64,000 nt of DNA from NCBI GenBank assembly GCA_039105265.1, contig JAPFFF010000012.1, forward strand, positions 4,154,001 through 4,218,000, written 5' to 3'. The notes beneath the pieces were generated by a model. The model saw nothing but the letters and a program-made list of their open reading frames with translations, made no database searches and was not told the DNA's origin. Of the stretch, positions 22,301-29,578 are shown in pieces. This stretch comes from Tritrichomonas musculus (taxonomy: Eukaryota; Parabasalia; Tritrichomonadida; Tritrichomonadidae). How positions within the stretch are numbered: position 1 is the first letter of the stretch; every line of letters begins with the position of its first letter. The position numbers and the translations under genes were made by a program.

Positions 22301-25300
22301 TTACAAGAACAAGAAAACGAACATCAGACAGAAATCATCAACATGAAGAAAGACATCCAGACATACAAACAACAAATTCAAGATCTTCAAGATCTTCAAA
22401 TCCAGAACAATCAAAGTCATCTTGATTTGAGTCAGCCAAATGATGATCATGAATTCCAGCTTCAAATCGAGATCAGCCAATTGAAGAAGCAAAGCCAGAA
22501 TTACTACCAGCAAGTTCTCGATCTCCAGAACCAAGAAAGCAAGCGCAAACTCGAGTTGAACAAGCTGATGAAAGAGAAGCAAAACTTCCAGATGCAAGAA
22601 AGCCAAAATCAGCTCGAGATCGAGCAGCTCAAGAAGGAGAACTCGAACTACAAGCAGCGAATTCTGGACCTTCAGAACCAAAGCAAAGCTGAGTCTGATG
22701 TCGGCCAAACAAGCAAAGAAAGAGAAATCGATCAATTGAAGAAGCAAAACGAGAGCTACTTCCAGCAGATTCTTGATCTGCAAAGCCAAGAGAATCAGCG
22801 CCAACTTGAGTTAAACAAATTGAAGAAGTTAAACCAAAGCTACCAGATTCAAGATGATCAGAATCAGCTCGACATCAAGCAGCTAAAGAAGGAGAACTCG
22901 GACTACAAGAAGCAGATCATTGATCTCCAGAATCACAACAATTTGAGCCAATTCGAGCTGAGCCAGACAAGCAAAGAGAGCTCAAGCTACCAGATGCAGA
23001 GCGAAATCAATCAGCTGAAGAAGCAGAACCAGAACTACCAGCAGCAAATATTCGATCTTCAGAGCCAGAATCAGATCGAATTGGACAGGCTGAAGAAAGA
23101 GAATCAAACCTACAAGAAGCAGATTTCAGATCTTCAAAATCAGAACAATCTAAGCCAAATCGAGCCAAGCAACGACAGCCAGAATTATCAACTTCAAGGT
23201 CAAATCAGTCAGCTTAAGAAGCAAAATCAAGACTACTTCCAGCAGGTTCTTGATCTCCAAAGCCAAGAAAGTCAGCAGCAGCTTGAAATCAACAAGCTGA
23301 AGAAAGAGAACCAGAACTACGAGCAGCAGGTCTTCGATCTCCAGAGCCAGAATCAACTTGAATTGAGCAAACTGAAGAAAGAGAATCAAGCATACAAGAA
23401 GCAGATTTCAGATCTTCAAAATCAAAACGGTCTAAGCCGAGTTGAGCCAAGCAACGACAGCCAGCAATATCAGCTTCAAAACGAGATCAATCAGCTTAAG
23501 AAGCAAAATCAAGACTACTTCCAGCAGGTTCTTGATCTCCAAAGCCAAGAAAGTAAGCAGCAGCTTGAAATCAACAAGCTGAAGAAAGAGAACCAGAACT
23601 ACCAGCTCCAAGAAAACCAGCACCAAATTGAAATTGACCAACTGAAGAAGCAAAACCAGAACTATCAGAATCAAGTTTTGGATCTCCAAAAGCAGAAGCA
23701 AGTCAAAGCTGATCAGAAAGATCAGGACAGCTTTAATTATCAGCAGCAGCAAAACGAGATTTTCCAACTGAAGAAGGACAACCAAAACTACCAGCAACAA
23801 GTCTTCGATCTTCAGAGCCAAAACAGCCAAAATCAGCTCGAGATTTCTCAGCTGAAGAAGCAGAACCAGAACTACCAACTCCAAGAAAACCAGCACCAAC
23901 TCGAAGTTACACAGCTGAAGAAAGACTGCTCCGACTACCAGCACAAAGTCTTCGATCTCCAGAACCAAGAAAGCCAGCACCAGAACGAGATCATTCAGCT
24001 AAAGCAGCAGAACCAAAACTACAAGTTGAATGAAAACCAGCAGCAAAATGAGATCGAGCAGTTGAAGAAAGAGAACGCAAGCTACAAGCAACAAGCTTCA
24101 TTCCAAGCAAGCCAGAACAATCAGCATCAGCAAGAAATCATCCAATTGAAGAAAGAGAATCAAAACTACCAACAACAAGTTTTCAATCTTCAAAGCCAGA
24201 ACAATCAAAGTCAGTTTGAAATGGACCGATTGAAGAAAGAAAACGCAAACTACAAGCAACAAGTTGCAGCTCTTCAAAATCAAAGTCAGAACCAAGCTCA
24301 GAATCAAACTGAAATTAAAGTTGATCAAAGTTCTCTGTTTGAAAATGAACAATTGAAGAGAGACAATCAAAACTTGCAACAACGAATTTCTAACCTTCAA
24401 AACCAAAACAATCAACATCAGTTAGAAATCAATCAACTGAAGAAAGACAACCTGAATTATCAACAGCAAGTTTTCGATCTCCAAAATCACGAAAATCAGC
24501 AACAAAACGAGCTCAACAAGCTCAAGAATGAGAACCAAATCCAGCAGCAGCAGCAGAGCCAGAATCAGCATGAAATTGACCAATTGAAGAAAGAAAATCA
24601 AAGCATCCAAAATCAAATCTCAAATCTTCAAAATCAGCACAACATTGAAGTCAGCAGGCTCAAGAAGGAGAACCAAAGTTACATGCAACAAGTCTTCAAT
24701 CTCCAAAGCCAAGAAAGTGAAAGCAAGTTCCAAATTGATCAGCTGAAGAAAGAGAACTCAAACTACAAGCAGCAGGCTTCGTTCCAGACGGGCCAGAACA
24801 ATCAGCACCAGCAAGAAATCATCCAATTGAAGAAAGAGAACCAAAACTACCAACAGCAAGTTTTCGATCTTCAAAATAAAAGCAATCAAAGCCAAATTGA
24901 AATCAACCAACTGAAGAATGAAAACGCAAACTACAAGCAACAAGTTGCCGCTCTTCAAGATCAAAACCAGAATCAAACTGAAATTAAAGTTGATCAAAGT
25001 TCTCTGTTTGAAAATGAACAATTGAAGAGAGACAATCAAAACTTGCAGCAACGAATTTCTAACCTTCAAAACCAAAACAGTCAACATCAGTTAGAAATCA
25101 ATCAACTGAAGAAAGACAACCTGAATTATCAACAGCAAGTTTTCGATCTCCAGAACCAGCAACATCAGCAACAAAATGAGCTTGGAAAGCTCAAGAATGA
25201 GAACCAAATCAAGCAGCAGCAAGTTGACAACCTTCAAAGTAAAGATGACCAAAACCAGAACGAAATTGATCAATTGAAGAAGCAGAACCATATTTTCCAG

Positions 25301-28300
25301 CAGCAAGTTTCAGGCCTCCAAGAGCAGCACCAACGTGAGATTGCGCAATTAAAGAATGACAATCAAAGCTACCAGCACCAGAAGGACCAAAGCTTGCTTG
25401 AAATAAACCAATTGAAGAAGCAGTGCCAAATCTATCAGCAGCAGCTGTCAAGCCTTCAAGACCAGAACAGCCAGAATCAGAACGAGATAATCCAAATAAA
25501 GAAGGAGAACCAAAACTACAGACAGCAAGTCTTCAACCTTCAAAATCAGCAAAATCAAAGTGCTTTGGCTTTCAATCCTTCTAAGGAACAAAATGATCAA
25601 CAACAGAATGAAATTGATCAGCTAATGAAAGAGAACCAGAATTACCAGAAAAAGGTTTTCGATCTTCAAAACGAGAACAATCAGAATCAGCTTGAAATAA
25701 GTAAATTGAAGTACGAGAACCAGAATTACCAGCAGCAGCAAAGTCAGTATCAATTTGAGATCAGTCAGATGAAGAAGCAGAAGCAGAATTACCAGGAAGA
25801 GGAAGAAGAGCGTCAGAAAGAGCTGGAAGAACTGAGGAAGGAAAACAAGAAAAACAAAGAAGAAAAGAGGAATCTTGAGAATGAAGGAAAAGAAAAAGAA
25901 TCAGAAATTGAACGATTAAAGAAATTAATGAATAAATATGAAGAAGAACTTTCACGAATTCAAGAAGAAGAACAAAAAGTAAAATCAAACCAAAAAGGAG
26001 GAGAAGAAGAAAACATTGAAATATCAGAAATGAAGAAGCGGCAAGCCGAACTTGAATCAGAAATGAAGAAAATTTCATCTAAGAATGAAGAACAAGCAGC
26101 CGAACTTGAGCGAAAGAACAAAGAAACCGAAAACATGAAACGACGACAAGAAGAAGAACTTCAAGAACTTGAATCACGTCTTAAAGAAAATGAGAGTAAG
26201 AAGAATAAATATGAAGAAGAACTTCGAGCACAAGAAACACGACACGAAAACGAAATGAAACAACTTCGTCAATCGAACACGAACTACCAACAGCAGATTC
26301 TCGATTTTCAGAGCCAGCAAAACCAAAGCAAGCTTGAATTGGCCAAATTGAAGCACCAAGCTTCAGACAAATCAGAAGTCAGCAGCCTCAAGAAGCAGAT
26401 CTCGAGCCTCCAGCGCCAGAACGACCAGAAGCAGGCTGAAATCGAGCAATTGAAGAAAGAAAACTCAGACTTTGACAAGAAAGTTTTCGATCTTCAAAGC
26501 CAGCAGAGCCAAAACAAGTTCGAGATCGACCAGCTGAAGGACGAGAACCAAAGCTACCAGCAGCAGAACGATCAAAATCAACACAAAATTGATCTTTTGA
26601 ATCAGCAGTTGAAATTGAAAGAAGAGAAGAACTCGAAGCTTTCACAAAGCAATGAAAAACTCAAGAACGAAGTCAAAGCAATGAAGAACCAGCTTCTTAG
26701 AAGAGAGGATGATTTGAGCAGCCACAAAACGGAAAATCAGCTTCAGTTAGGCAAGCTTGAAACTGAACTTGAAGAGGCCAAATTGAAATACAAAAAGTCA
26801 ACAGACCAAATTGAGTCATTGAAGCAGAAAATTGCAAGTCAAGAGACTGACTTTCAGCAGAAAATCAGCCAAATGAAGGCGAACAATGAAAACTTCTCCA
26901 AGAAACTAGACATGCAAATAGTCCGCGTAACTCAGCTCAAAGAGGAAGAGATCAGCAAGATCAAGGCGAGCAACGACGACAAGATTAAAGAGCTTAAGAA
27001 AGAAGTTGCTGATTTGAGGAAGAAGTTGTCCGACAGTCAAATTGAAGTTTCGAATTTGACTGAGAAATTAGCTGACAAAGAAAGTGAATTCAATGACCTC
27101 TCTGAAAAATTTGAATCACAAAAAATTGAATATCAAGAACAATCGGAAAAATTCAAGCAGAAGATCAACCAGATTGAAAAGCAGAATGAAGTCCTCTCGG
27201 CTCAAAATGCAAAGCTTCAAACGCAGCTGAGTGAGAGTCATCTTTCTGAGTCAGAGAAAGCGAGCGAACTGGAAAGACTGAGGAACGAGCTCGAATCTCG
27301 AAAGAACTCGACTTTATTCAGCAGCAACAACAGCAGCATTTTGAGCAACAATGGCAGTTTCCTTAACAAAACCGCCGAAGACGATAGGAAAGAATTTCTG
27401 AAGCAAGAAGCCAAATCAGAAATCCAAGCTGTCAAAAACGAGCTCGAAGCTCTTCGCGACTCAATGAAGTCGCAGAAAGGCGAGATCAGAAGGAAGAGCG
27501 AAGAGAACAAGAAGATCAACGACATGCTCAGCTCAGCGCTGAGCGAGAACGAGAAGATGAAGAGCAGCAGCCAGAAAGAGAAAGAGAAGATGGAGAGAGA
27601 AATGAAAGAATTGAAGAAATCTCTTCAAGAATACAAGAACAAAGTGAGCGAGATGACAACAATCATCGGCGACAAAGAGAAAGATTTCAAAGAACTGCAG
27701 AACTCAAAAAGTGAAATCGAACAACTGCTCACAAACTCAGAAAAAGAGAAAAATTTGATCTCTCAAAAATTGAATGGCCAAAGTAAACTGATCAAATCGT
27801 CTCAGGACGAAATAAGCAGACTCAAAACTGCCCTCAAAAAGAGTGAGGACGACTTCAGAAGCGTCTCATCTAAGCTCGAGGAGAGCCAGCTCGAAATAAG
27901 CAGCCTCAACTCGAAGGTCGAAATGAAGAAGAACAAGGCAAAGTCGCTGAGGTCACTTTTGCAGTCAAAAGAACAAACGGTTATGACACTCCAGGCACAA
28001 ATAAATGACATGAAAATGGAGATAACAGAGCTCTCCAGCCAGAGCGTCGCTTCGCAGGAGGCAATCGACGGAATCCAGTCGTTGCTGAGCGAGACGAAGG
28101 ACCTGAAGTCGCAGCTGAAAACGATGCAGGACAAGCTTGAAAACCAGATTCAAATAAACCGTTCAATTTCAGATGAAAAGATCAAACTTGAAGAATTCGT
28201 CAAGTCTCGCCTGACTGGAAATTCGGCGGACGATCAAAATTTGAAAACAATTAAGAGCCTTCAGAAACAATTGAAAGAAAAAGATGAAGTGAATTCAAAG

Positions 28301-29578
28301 TTGATGAAAGAGAAAGATCAGTCAGCAGAGTCCCTCAGAAAGGAGCTGAACGAGAAGACTTCATCAATAAGAAAAGTGGCAATAAGGCTCCAAGAAATTA
28401 AAAAGAAGAACGATCAAGAATTGGCTAAAATGAGGTCAATTCATGAAAATGAAATTTCGAGTCTGAAAGAAAAATTGGCTGAAAAAGAAGCCGAGAATTC
28501 CAAGCTCGCAATTCAGTTGTCTGAATTGACCTCTAAGGTCAATTCTCTGCAATTTGAGCTTAAGAAGAAAGACGATGAGATTTCAAATTTGACTGAGACT
28601 CACAATTTCTCTGACTTAGAAGAAGCGAAGCTTAAAAATGAGATTTCGGATCTCAGGAAGAAGAATGACGAGCTTCTTAAGAAAGTTGAGAGCAATGAAA
28701 GCCTAGAGAAAATGAGAACAGAAAATTCAATGCTCAGAAAAGCATTGAAAAAATTGAATAAAAATTTTGAGGGTGATATTGAAAAATTGAAAGCAACGAT
28801 CACAGAAAAAGACATCATGATCCACAACAAAGAGACCCAAATTGAGAAGCTAACCAACGAACTGAATTTTCTGAAAGATGACTTCACAACCGCCCAGCAA
28901 GAGAACCAAGAAGTTATCAAAAAGTTGAAGAATTCAATCAGCGACCTGACCAAGGAAAAGAAGGAGCAGCTCGCCCACTTGAAGCAGTCTGTAAACGACC
29001 TGAAAAAGGCCGAATCAAAAAGTGTCGAGCAGCTCCGCGAAGAAGTCATGCAGCTCCGCAAGGAGAAGGAGAAAATTCAATTGATTCTCAACGATAGAGA
29101 CGATAAATTGAGAGAATTGAAAATTTCTTTCGAAGACCTCAAAAAAGAGCACCAGCTGTCCGTGCGCAAAAACAGGGAGCTTCTCGCTCTGAAGTCGACT
29201 TTCGACGAGCTGGCAAACAAGGAAAATGTTGAGAAACTCGAGCTGAAGATGAAATTCGACGAGCAAGTCAGCATCAGCAAGCAGCTGCAGGCAAAAGTGG
29301 AGAAGCTTGGAGGAGGCGAGGCTAATAAATACAAAAAATTGCTCAAAATTAAAGAGGACCAACTTCGATCCGTGTTCAAGAAATGCGAAGAACTCAACCA
29401 GAGAATCGAGATACTCGACAGGCAGATCGAGGAGTCGCCTGTCGCTGATCCAAATTTGAAAAATGTGTTCCAATACTTGAGACATATAAATCATAAGCTT
29501 AGCGAGAATCATAAATTTGATTCTTTGCCTGTTTTAAACTTAATTTTCAAATTAATGCAATTGCCAATCATATCTTAA
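10397..29578 (+). CDS. Giant LRR/coiled-coil protein (about 6,394 residues)
   Basis: One uninterrupted frame of 19.2 kb. ATG 10397 is the first ATG; ATG 10415 and ATG 10457 (MALQSDGNYP) are in-frame alternatives, and the last fits the domain start best. Residues about 50-220 form four to five typical LRRs (e.g. LRELSLIGHELTNV, LDTLTLNYNNIDKIP) with an LRRcap-like end. The rest is almost all heptad coiled coil, dominated by Gln, Lys, Glu, Asn and Leu, built from 28-residue (4-heptad) units such as INQLKKENQNYQQQVFDLQ. Segments recur nearly identically within it. About residues 5300-6380 are a less repetitive coiled coil. There is no motor, membrane segment or signal peptide. Inference: a cytoskeletal or basal-body/filament protein more than 0.5 micrometre long if fully extended. 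No single named homologue is recognised. Confidence 0.93.
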   Translation: MILKKIMKPFTYFTRKSFAIMALQSDGNYPLITLNDDFIQEHTKNDDNTIVEAFRCDFLKSVGKIIRIENFQRFRNLRELSLIGHELTNVAALKSLPELRILNLSWNSLTTLALRPLAKLLNLDTLTLNYNNIDKIPSEFSSLRNLKILRLAGNPISDRTQFLKLKSNINLINLDLEGTAIANNEDSILFCVYILPQLSIINRNFIETEFRRRAAERFERNLITELNNQITGLDKELQVSKKDNEDLRKQLDDNSQNHEEIQKLQKIIQSLQSENDKQKSVIQLRSDELAEERKKNAELITQLFPNSEDFQKDLNSSSFHIDQQTKEKVDSLEKENEELKETIDSLEHKIKSLTTTIGQNQEEKMSLENSIENLNRQLKEANQELALAQSKSAKTQEELEEQQQISAKQKEFIDSLEHEIEEIRMNQSKETYKPLKTAKICEERIRQLENRNENLEGTVNSLNGKLSEKQSEINKLTAEIESLRSQLLKTPNSDSSDDVDSVLLSSNYNEENEKLRNENADLIRSIDNLRKQYNSLLQVNEDLAQRLQASKMESESAQSQLAQFAEQNEKLNETIQLLNDNNNQDEKIEKLMKQLQLKERENQKLRLQLSDLNQVVNEIGRLNQTFNSSQCSFSSLNNDENISEIDSDYLNNSSKGSDAMIMLQSFEDMFHDLQQRNENNSIKLQKRTNKYKDILEKVVVEQKKKNELLQAQQNEIDQLKQQIDLLTDQNNKLEAELAQKNAQLTILSNIEADAGKLKHEKQKEIIQLRNDFDRQIRKVKIECEKKIKAENEKIAAEKDKLIEDLKNEEFAKYLKLNEEMQKKEEENEEKARQIAQLEKLNDQNRKLFNNKLRENEELIHENERNYESQIEDLKLQIRKKEDEISKNKSDFKQIINNYKNENEELKKTIINNENEKEELQLAVKNSQNEIDQLNSEISNLQEQDQLKQDQIDQLTKQSQDESNQLKNEINQYKLKIKEIMNENQQNESQNEINKLKKEIKEYQQQASKAANQHQLELSKLRKENLSYQQQVLDLQNQNNQNEREINRLKKDNSSYKQQTSSIQSQKDQQQNLIDQLKKENQNYQQQIDQNQLEISKQKKENLNYQQQVLDLQNQNNQSEREIKQLKKEIQKCQQNEEQNHLVIDQLKKENQSCKQQLETIQEEESQHEREIEELKKDKKKHEEELEKYENEISELKDNKERYEKEKESKEEEIETLKKENSKYQREASALKQEFEEQTKVNIKYQAEINQLKNDNSNYEQQVSDLQEQNEKNQREISKLKKENEDYQQQENQHQIELNKLRKESLSYQQQVLDLQNQNSQKEREINRLKKENQNYLEQISEHQNELDEMKKENTSYLQQVSNFQTQDDEQQTFINQLKKENQNYQQKEEQNQLVIEQLKKENQSCKQQLETIQEEESQHEREIEELKKDKKKHEEELEKYENEISELKDNKERYEEEIETLKKENSKYQRELSKQEEEASTLRQEIEEQTKVNEKYQAEIKENKVEINQLKNNNSNYEQQVSDLQDQNNQNQREISKLKNENQSQQQQIGQNQLKIAQLKEENSNYEQQVTDLQSQNNQCKKEIDQLKNENQVCQQQLEQSKLENSHLKSDNSSYEQQVSNLENQHQIELNKLRKESLSYQQQVLDLQNQNSQKEREINRLKKENQNYLEQISEHQNEINEMKKENTNYLQQVSNFQTQDDEQQTFINQLKKENQNYQKQVLSLQDQENQLQNEIEQLKKDSLNYQQQALDLQNQNNQNQLEISQLAKENKNYKKQVSKLQDSDNQSQNEIGQLKKQCQNYQQQISDLQDKHLIEIQQIKQQVQNYQQQASDLQDQESQYQLEISKLKNENQSIQQQFDDLQDKHKADVSKLKNENQSIKQEFTDLQEKHQTEITKLKSESQNAQKKFADLQDNNKLEINKLKNENQSVQQQFADLQEMHQIEIGKLKSENQSIQKQFFDLQEKNQLEINKLKNENQSVQNQFADLQEKSQLEISKLKSENQNLQQQSADLQEKNQLEINKLKSENQNLQKQLADLQEQESQYQLEINKLKKQSQNYQQQISDLQDKHQFEVEQLKQQSQNYKQQASDLQEQEIQLHNEISLLKNENQKNQQQVSDLEMQHQAEIDKLKKQNASYKQQIADVQMQHQKEVSKLKKENENYQQQSNDQQLEIAQLKKDNSNYRQEISKLESQHQLEMNQLKKDSSSYKQQLLDLQNLEGQHQLEINKLKKENSNYQQQVSDLQNESNLSQLEISKLKKENENHIQQKNQYQKEIDQLRKEKTNYKQQDEKQDEIDQLKDENQKYQKQISDLQVQENQHQLEMSQLKKQNASIQKQISDIHDQHQSEMDQIKKLNQQQLNQLKKENSSYQQQLSSLQNENNKQKLEINQLRKNSQQQAVVDQLKKENRSYQQKIFDLQDQGNQNQLEINKLKKENENYQQEEKLNQAEVAKLRKENQGYKQQIFSLQSQDDQSKNEIVRLKKQNSSYMQQISDLQSQQSQYQFEISQMKKQKQNYQEEEEERQKELEELKKENKKNKEEKRNLENEGKEKESEIERLKKLMNKYEEELSRIQEEEQLKSSQKGGEEENIEISEMKKRQSELESEMKKLSSKNEEQASELERKNKETENMKRRQEEELQELESRLKENESKKNKYEEELRTQETRHENEMKQLRQSNTNYQQQILDLQEDHQNETNQLKKQSQSYYQQVLDLQSQESQREFELNKLKKEIQNRQLQDNQYQIEISKLKKENSNYQKQIFDLQNQSKPDLSQSAKDDPDHQLQNEIEQLKKQNQNYFKQLLDLQSQGSQSEFEMNKLKNENQSYQQQVSDLQDQEKQSQLEMNKLKKESQNYKQQVADLQDQESRLQLEMNKLKKESQNYQQQVFDLQNQSKQSQIDLSHENEDSQIYQLQSQINQLKKQSQDYYQKVLDLQSQEGQHQLDINKLKKQNQNYKQQVADLQDKENQHQLEISKLRKENQGYKQQIFDLQDQSNQSQAEFVPPSNENEINQLKKQNKSYYEQLLDLQNQESQHQLEISKLKKQNQNYQQQVQNFQDQENQHQLEMNKLKKENQNYLQQIHDLENQSQADFNASSNENEINQLKKQSQSYYEQLLDLQNQESQHQLEISKLKKQNQNYQQQVQDFQDQENQHHLDMNKLKKENKGYQQQIFDLQNQSSRTQTELLPSFNENQINQLKKQSQSYYEQLLDLQNQESQKQLEISKLKKENKNIKQQVQDQENQHQLEINKLKKENQNYQQQILDLQSQSSRTQTELLPSFNENQINQLKKQSQSYYEQLLDLQNQESQKQLEISKLKKENQNIKQQVQEFQDQESQHQLEINKLKKENQNYKQQIHDLQNQSQADFSASNNENEISRLKKQSQSYYKQLLDLQNQESEHQLEISRLKKQTRSYQQQVSDLQEQENEHQTEIINMKKDIQTYKQQIQDLQIQNNQSHLDLSQPNDDSQNDELQSQIDQLKKQNQNYHKQLLDVQSQETQHQFDINRLKKQNQNFQQQIADFQDQEKQSLLEMNKLKKENQNYKQQILDLQSQSQMQIDSVPPSNEKEIIKLKKQNQSYYKQLLDLQDKEGQHQLEINKLKKQNQSYKQQVSDFQEQENQHQLEMNKLKKENQSYQKQIFDLQSQNSQSQTDLLPSSNENEISQLKKQNRSYYEQLLEFQNQESQHQLEINKLKKQNQNYKQQVQDSQEQEKQHQNAVNKMKKEVQNYKQQIFDLQNQSQASISSASNENEINRLKKQSQSYYKQLLNLQNQQSEQQLEMSKIKKQNQSYKQQVSDLQEQENQSQLEMSKLKKENQVYRQQIFDLQSQNSQSLTDSLPSSNGNEVNQLRKQNQSYYEQLLDLQNQESQHQLEINKLKKQNQNYQQQVQDSQEQEKQHQNAMNKMKKEIQNYQQQIFDLQNQSQADFSASNNENEISRLKKQSQSYYKQLLDLQNQESEHQLEISRLKKQTRSYQQQVSDLQEQENEHQTEIINMKKDIQTYKQQIQDLQDLQIQNNQSHLDLSQPNDDHEFQLQIEISQLKKQSQNYYQQVLDLQNQESKRKLELNKLMKEKQNFQMQESQNQLEIEQLKKENSNYKQRILDLQNQSKAESDVGQTSKEREIDQLKKQNESYFQQILDLQSQENQRQLELNKLKKLNQSYQIQDDQNQLDIKQLKKENSDYKKQIIDLQNHNNLSQFELSQTSKESSSYQMQSEINQLKKQNQNYQQQIFDLQSQNQIELDRLKKENQTYKKQISDLQNQNNLSQIEPSNDSQNYQLQGQISQLKKQNQDYFQQVLDLQSQESQQQLEINKLKKENQNYEQQVFDLQSQNQLELSKLKKENQAYKKQISDLQNQNGLSRVEPSNDSQQYQLQNEINQLKKQNQDYFQQVLDLQSQESKQQLEINKLKKENQNYQLQENQHQIEIDQLKKQNQNYQNQVLDLQKQKQVKADQKDQDSFNYQQQQNEIFQLKKDNQNYQQQVFDLQSQNSQNQLEISQLKKQNQNYQLQENQHQLEVTQLKKDCSDYQHKVFDLQNQESQHQNEIIQLKQQNQNYKLNENQQQNEIEQLKKENASYKQQASFQASQNNQHQQEIIQLKKENQNYQQQVFNLQSQNNQSQFEMDRLKKENANYKQQVAALQNQSQNQAQNQTEIKVDQSSLFENEQLKRDNQNLQQRISNLQNQNNQHQLEINQLKKDNLNYQQQVFDLQNHENQQQNELNKLKNENQIQQQQQSQNQHEIDQLKKENQSIQNQISNLQNQHNIEVSRLKKENQSYMQQVFNLQSQESESKFQIDQLKKENSNYKQQASFQTGQNNQHQQEIIQLKKENQNYQQQVFDLQNKSNQSQIEINQLKNENANYKQQVAALQDQNQNQTEIKVDQSSLFENEQLKRDNQNLQQRISNLQNQNSQHQLEINQLKKDNLNYQQQVFDLQNQQHQQQNELGKLKNENQIKQQQVDNLQSKDDQNQNEIDQLKKQNHIFQQQVSGLQEQHQREIAQLKNDNQSYQHQKDQSLLEINQLKKQCQIYQQQLSSLQDQNSQNQNEIIQIKKENQNYRQQVFNLQNQQNQSALAFNPSKEQNDQQQNEIDQLMKENQNYQKKVFDLQNENNQNQLEISKLKYENQNYQQQQSQYQFEISQMKKQKQNYQEEEEERQKELEELRKENKKNKEEKRNLENEGKEKESEIERLKKLMNKYEEELSRIQEEEQKVKSNQKGGEEENIEISEMKKRQAELESEMKKISSKNEEQAAELERKNKETENMKRRQEEELQELESRLKENESKKNKYEEELRAQETRHENEMKQLRQSNTNYQQQILDFQSQQNQSKLELAKLKHQASDKSEVSSLKKQISSLQRQNDQKQAEIEQLKKENSDFDKKVFDLQSQQSQNKFEIDQLKDENQSYQQQNDQNQHKIDLLNQQLKLKEEKNSKLSQSNEKLKNEVKAMKNQLLRREDDLSSHKTENQLQLGKLETELEEAKLKYKKSTDQIESLKQKIASQETDFQQKISQMKANNENFSKKLDMQIVRVTQLKEEEISKIKASNDDKIKELKKEVADLRKKLSDSQIEVSNLTEKLADKESEFNDLSEKFESQKIEYQEQSEKFKQKINQIEKQNEVLSAQNAKLQTQLSESHLSESEKASELERLRNELESRKNSTLFSSNNSSILSNNGSFLNKTAEDDRKEFLKQEAKSEIQAVKNELEALRDSMKSQKGEIRRKSEENKKINDMLSSALSENEKMKSSSQKEKEKMEREMKELKKSLQEYKNKVSEMTTIIGDKEKDFKELQNSKSEIEQLLTNSEKEKNLISQKLNGQSKLIKSSQDEISRLKTALKKSEDDFRSVSSKLEESQLEISSLNSKVEMKKNKAKSLRSLLQSKEQTVMTLQAQINDMKMEITELSSQSVASQEAIDGIQSLLSETKDLKSQLKTMQDKLENQIQINRSISDEKIKLEEFVKSRLTGNSADDQNLKTIKSLQKQLKEKDEVNSKLMKEKDQSAESLRKELNEKTSSIRKVAIRLQEIKKKNDQELAKMRSIHENEISSLKEKLAEKEAENSKLAIQLSELTSKVNSLQFELKKKDDEISNLTETHNFSDLEEAKLKNEISDLRKKNDELLKKVESNESLEKMRTENSMLRKALKKLNKNFEGDIEKLKATITEKDIMIHNKETQIEKLTNELNFLKDDFTTAQQENQEVIKKLKNSISDLTKEKKEQLAHLKQSVNDLKKAESKSVEQLREEVMQLRKEKEKIQLILNDRDDKLRELKISFEDLKKEHQLSVRKNRELLALKSTFDELANKENVEKLELKMKFDEQVSISKQLQAKVEKLGGGEANKYKKLLKIKEDQLRSVFKKCEELNQRIEILDRQIEESPVADPNLKNVFQYLRHINHKLSENHKFDSLPVLNLIFKLMQLPIIS
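17879..18450 (+). repeat. Copy 1 of a near-identical 570-bp block
   Basis: Encodes the Glu-rich segment starting SQYQFEISQMKKQKQNYQ and ending at NTNYQQQILD. It matches 25736-26310 with about a dozen substitutions and one 3-bp in-frame indel. The synonymous positions match too, so it is a recent duplication or gene conversion and not mere protein-level constraint. Confidence 0.88.
19380..22720 (+). repeat. 270-bp (90-residue) superrepeat with regular hinges
   Basis: Here three 28-residue modules are followed by a 6-residue-longer non-heptad linker, often with Pro and Ser (VPPSNENE, LLPSFNEN, LPSSNENE, FSASNNENE, LSQPNDDS). Linkers recur near 19391, 19661, 19940, 20210, 20480, 20750, 21050, 21330, 21604, 21880, 22150 and 22430, i.e. 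every 270-300 bp. Within it, about 20442-20762 and 22112-22441 are nearly identical, differing by a 9-bp insertion and a few bases. Confidence 0.82.
25736..26310 (+). repeat. Copy 2 of the near-identical 570-bp block
   Basis: Second copy, 7.86 kb downstream of copy 1, in the same frame and orientation. Compared with copy 1 it carries an extra codon near 25977. The sequences on both sides of the two copies differ, which defines the block edges. Confidence 0.88.

Larger units (their letters stand above)
13430..26330 (+). repeat. 28-codon (84-bp) repeat field of the giant coiled coil
   Basis: Across about 13 kb the same 28-residue module recurs: hydrophobic Ile, Leu, Val/Ile, Leu at positions 1, 4, 15 and 18, with Asn/Gln and Tyr at 8 and 11 and polar residues at 22 and 25. 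This is four heptads with two apolar and two polar layers. Typical pieces are QLKKENQNYQQQV and LQNQNNQHQLEI. The array drives the long antisense open frames that are visible here and are not genes. Confidence 0.85.

Noticed and set aside
19380-22720. Regularly spaced repeats considered as a CRISPR-like array
   Set aside because: They are in-frame coding repeats in a eukaryotic gene, with no unique spacers and no cas genes.
13550-26650. Many minus-strand frames, often exactly 84 codons, opposite the giant coiled coil
   Set aside because: Length and spacing follow the 28- and 90-residue repeat of the plus-strand gene; translations are Leu/Val-rich antisense of Gln/Lys/Asn codons.
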